The position numbers and the translations under genes were made by a program. Positions 30,813 to 32,080 of a DNA stretch of 32,080 bases are shown here, piece after piece (positions within the stretch are counted from its first letter, which is position 1; each line of letters begins with the position of its first letter). The stretch comes from an uncultured Alphaproteobacteria bacterium (GTDB lineage: Bacteria; Pseudomonadota; Alphaproteobacteria; Paracaedibacterales; CAITNM01): positions 1 to 32,080 of the forward strand of contig CAITNM010000011.1 in NCBI GenBank assembly GCA_903893805.1, given 5' to 3'. Below the pieces are notes generated by a model. It was not told where the DNA came from. It worked only from the letters and a program-made list of their open reading frames with translations, and did not search any database.

Positions 30813-32080
30813 CTATCTGCCTGATCTTAATTTCGAAAGCGCAGTATTTATGAATTGACGTATTTCTGACTTGTCTTTTCCTACTTTTTGCGAATTTTTC
30901 AAAGGAATTTTTATATCCCCACCCGATACAATTTTAGCATCTATTGCATCTAGCTTCACAAGTAAATCTGCTAAGTACGCTATTTGTTGCTCTGGTGATC
31001 CACCACCGTAATCTCTTTTTTGCAACTGACTGTGCAGAGCTGATAAATATGTTTTAACACCGTCAGCATCTACTGGAATTTCAGATGCTACTCCGCCTCC
31101 TGCAACAGCTACCTCCACAGGTTGGGGTGGAGGTGAAACAACGACATGTTGTTGAACCACAGGTGGCCCTCCAAGTGGTGGAGCTGGCTTAAATGGTAGT
31201 GCAGCACCACCTTTTTTTCTTCCTCCTGCTAAATCACCTGAAGAAGAATAGGGAGAAGATACAGCAGTGGAATCATTTGTTGTAGTTCCGCTAAACAAAG
31301 AATTGTTTGAGGAACTCTCCTTCAAGCCTGGATCGCCGGGAAACGAAGAAGATGATGAAACAGAGCGTGGTTTTTTAGGCGTATAAGGTTCATTCTTGTA
31401 TTTTACATTAACATCAGAGTTCATTGCTAAACGTGCTGCCTCTGGTGTCTTCTCGTTATCGTCTCGCCATTTTTTATACATTTTTATTTTGTATTCTCCT
31501 AAAGAACTCTCGCTAACAAGATCTTCATCAGTGAGATAAACTTCCTCTTTTTTCCCTACTGCAGCAACTGATGGTTGAGAAGCAAGCTTAGCAGATGGCT
31601 CTAATTCTTCTATTTTTGCATTAATTTCAGCAATTTTTTGTTCTATTGCATCTGTATCACCGAAGTCGTCCTCAATTTTACCACATTCTATTCTTAACAG
31701 TTTTCTTTTTTCTTTTAATTCAACAATACTTAAAGAATTTACATCTATAGCACTAATGTCTATCTCGTCACCGTCGTCGTCATCTTCAGAATCATCAGCT
31801 ATCTTTGGAATTCTTTTGCTTATTATCTGAATATTCATTGCTTGCTGAGGTGTTTTCGAATTTACTGCCCTAAGCTTTTCTAGCAACCTTTCAAGAAGCA
31901 CTTTATTGTTGGTAATGCTAGGAGGCACCCCTATTGCTACGGAGCCATTAATGCACTGATCAATTGCTCTTTCAGTGTCATTAGCTTGCATAGGCTGCAT
32001 AGAAAATGCTTTTTGAATTAAAGTATCTATACTAGATATAGCTGCTTGTTCAGCTTCCATTTTAGCCAACATAGGGTTAG
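30813..32080 (-). CDS. Low-complexity protein of unknown function (5' end beyond the window)
   Basis: The frame is open to the window edge, so the true start may lie outside; an ATG at 32072 gives 419 residues. It reads as an N-terminal helical part, an acidic EDDDDGDEIDIS stretch (about 96-107), a coiled-coil-like Lys/Glu region (about 115-160), then a Ser/Asn/Gly and Pro-rich section with KPAPPLGGPP and VVSPPPQPVEV, and a C-terminal helical domain of about 90 residues ending LSKLRSGR. No signal peptide is seen in the visible part. No family is recognised. Poly-proline and charged low complexity are found in secreted effector-like proteins, but that is not evidence of function. Confidence 0.6.
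   Translation of the reverse strand, partial: NPMLAKMEAEQAAISSIDTLIQKAFSMQPMQANDTERAIDQCINGSVAIGVPPSITNNKVLLERLLEKLRAVNSKTPQQAMNIQIISKRIPKIADDSEDDDDGDEIDISAIDVNSLSIVELKEKRKLLRIECGKIEDDFGDTDAIEQKIAEINAKIEELEPSAKLASQPSVAAVGKKEEVYLTDEDLVSESSLGEYKIKMYKKWRDDNEKTPEAARLAMNSDVNVKYKNEPYTPKKPRSVSSSSSFPGDPGLKESSSNNSLFSGTTTNDSTAVSSPYSSSGDLAGGRKKGGAALPFKPAPPLGGPPVVQQHVVVSPPPQPVEVAVAGGGVASEIPVDADGVKTYLSALHSQLQKRDYGGGSPEQQIAYLADLLVKLDAIDAKIVSGGDIKIPLKNSQKVGKDKSEIRQFINTALSKLRSGR

Noticed and set aside
1-32080. tRNA, rRNA, CRISPR array or transposase
   Set aside because: I saw no cloverleaf, no direct-repeat spacer array and no transposase-like coding frame; a dedicated scan was not possible.

Overview
The window reads as a stretch of chromosome from an AT-rich alphaproteobacterium with an intracellular or symbiotic lifestyle. 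I infer this from the housekeeping set (ruvC, ndk, a PgsA-type synthase, proC, an RsuA/RluB-type pseudouridine synthase, fbaB, pepF, rpmF-plsX-fabH), the high density of small exported proteins of unknown function, ankyrin-like secreted proteins, several frame-broken genes, and dispersed short palindromic repeats like those common in Rickettsiales and Holosporales-type genomes. A Holosporales-like bacterium is my best guess; the sequence alone does not prove it. No rRNA, tRNA, CRISPR array, prophage or insertion sequence with a transposase was seen. No gene-free stretch exceeds about 300 bases.

Layout. 1-262: the end of a Lys/Pro/Glu/Ala repeat protein (eight 10-residue units). 464-2137 (minus): ruvC followed by 4-hydroxyphenylpyruvate dioxygenase. 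2218-4183 (plus): ndk, overlapping pgsA-like, then a MotB/OmpA-type envelope protein. 4452-6445 (minus): an exported Pro/Ala-rich protein and a UbiH/COQ6-family hydroxylase. 6510-8618 (plus): proC, a metal-binding lipoprotein-type receptor of the ZnuA family and a TetR/COQ9-like protein, all overlapping by a few bases. 8654-9592 (minus): a small exported protein and bioY. 9695-11314: an ABC-F ATPase. 11311-15301: two small exported proteins, a DUF374 acyltransferase and a large exported subtilisin-like protein. 15402-17890: two tandem MFS transporters, the second broken by a one-base shift in a T8 tract. 17991-21968 (minus): an RluB-type pseudouridine synthase, a class I amidotransferase-like hydrolase, an exported papain-like protein and a DacB/PBP4 lipoprotein. 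22181-25171: an exported protein, fructose-bisphosphate aldolase, a broken ankyrin protein, and an exported methyltransferase-like protein. 25270-28279 (minus): a broken GT90 glycosyltransferase behind pepF. 28394-30579 (plus): rpmF-plsX-fabH. 30813-32080 (minus): a low-complexity protein running off the edge.

How the genes fit together. The conserved part covers lipid synthesis (plsX, fabH, pgsA-like, DUF374), quinone and aromatic metabolism (HPPD, UbiH-like), envelope maintenance (PBP4, MotB/OmpA-like) and uptake (bioY, metal receptor, MFS). Between these blocks sit at least nine genes with an N-terminal export signal and no close housekeeping role. Four of these carry recognisable folds (subtilisin, papain-like, Rossmann methyltransferase, ankyrin) and are candidates for host interaction. 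The papain-like gene lies between two 58-bp direct repeats that duplicate the 3' end of the neighbouring PBP4 gene, which suggests it arrived by a local duplication or insertion.

The strongest points to check are that insertion footprint, the exported methyltransferase-like protein, the subtilisin with a replaced catalytic Asp, and three independent single-base frame breaks. The frame breaks could be real gene decay or homopolymer sequencing errors.
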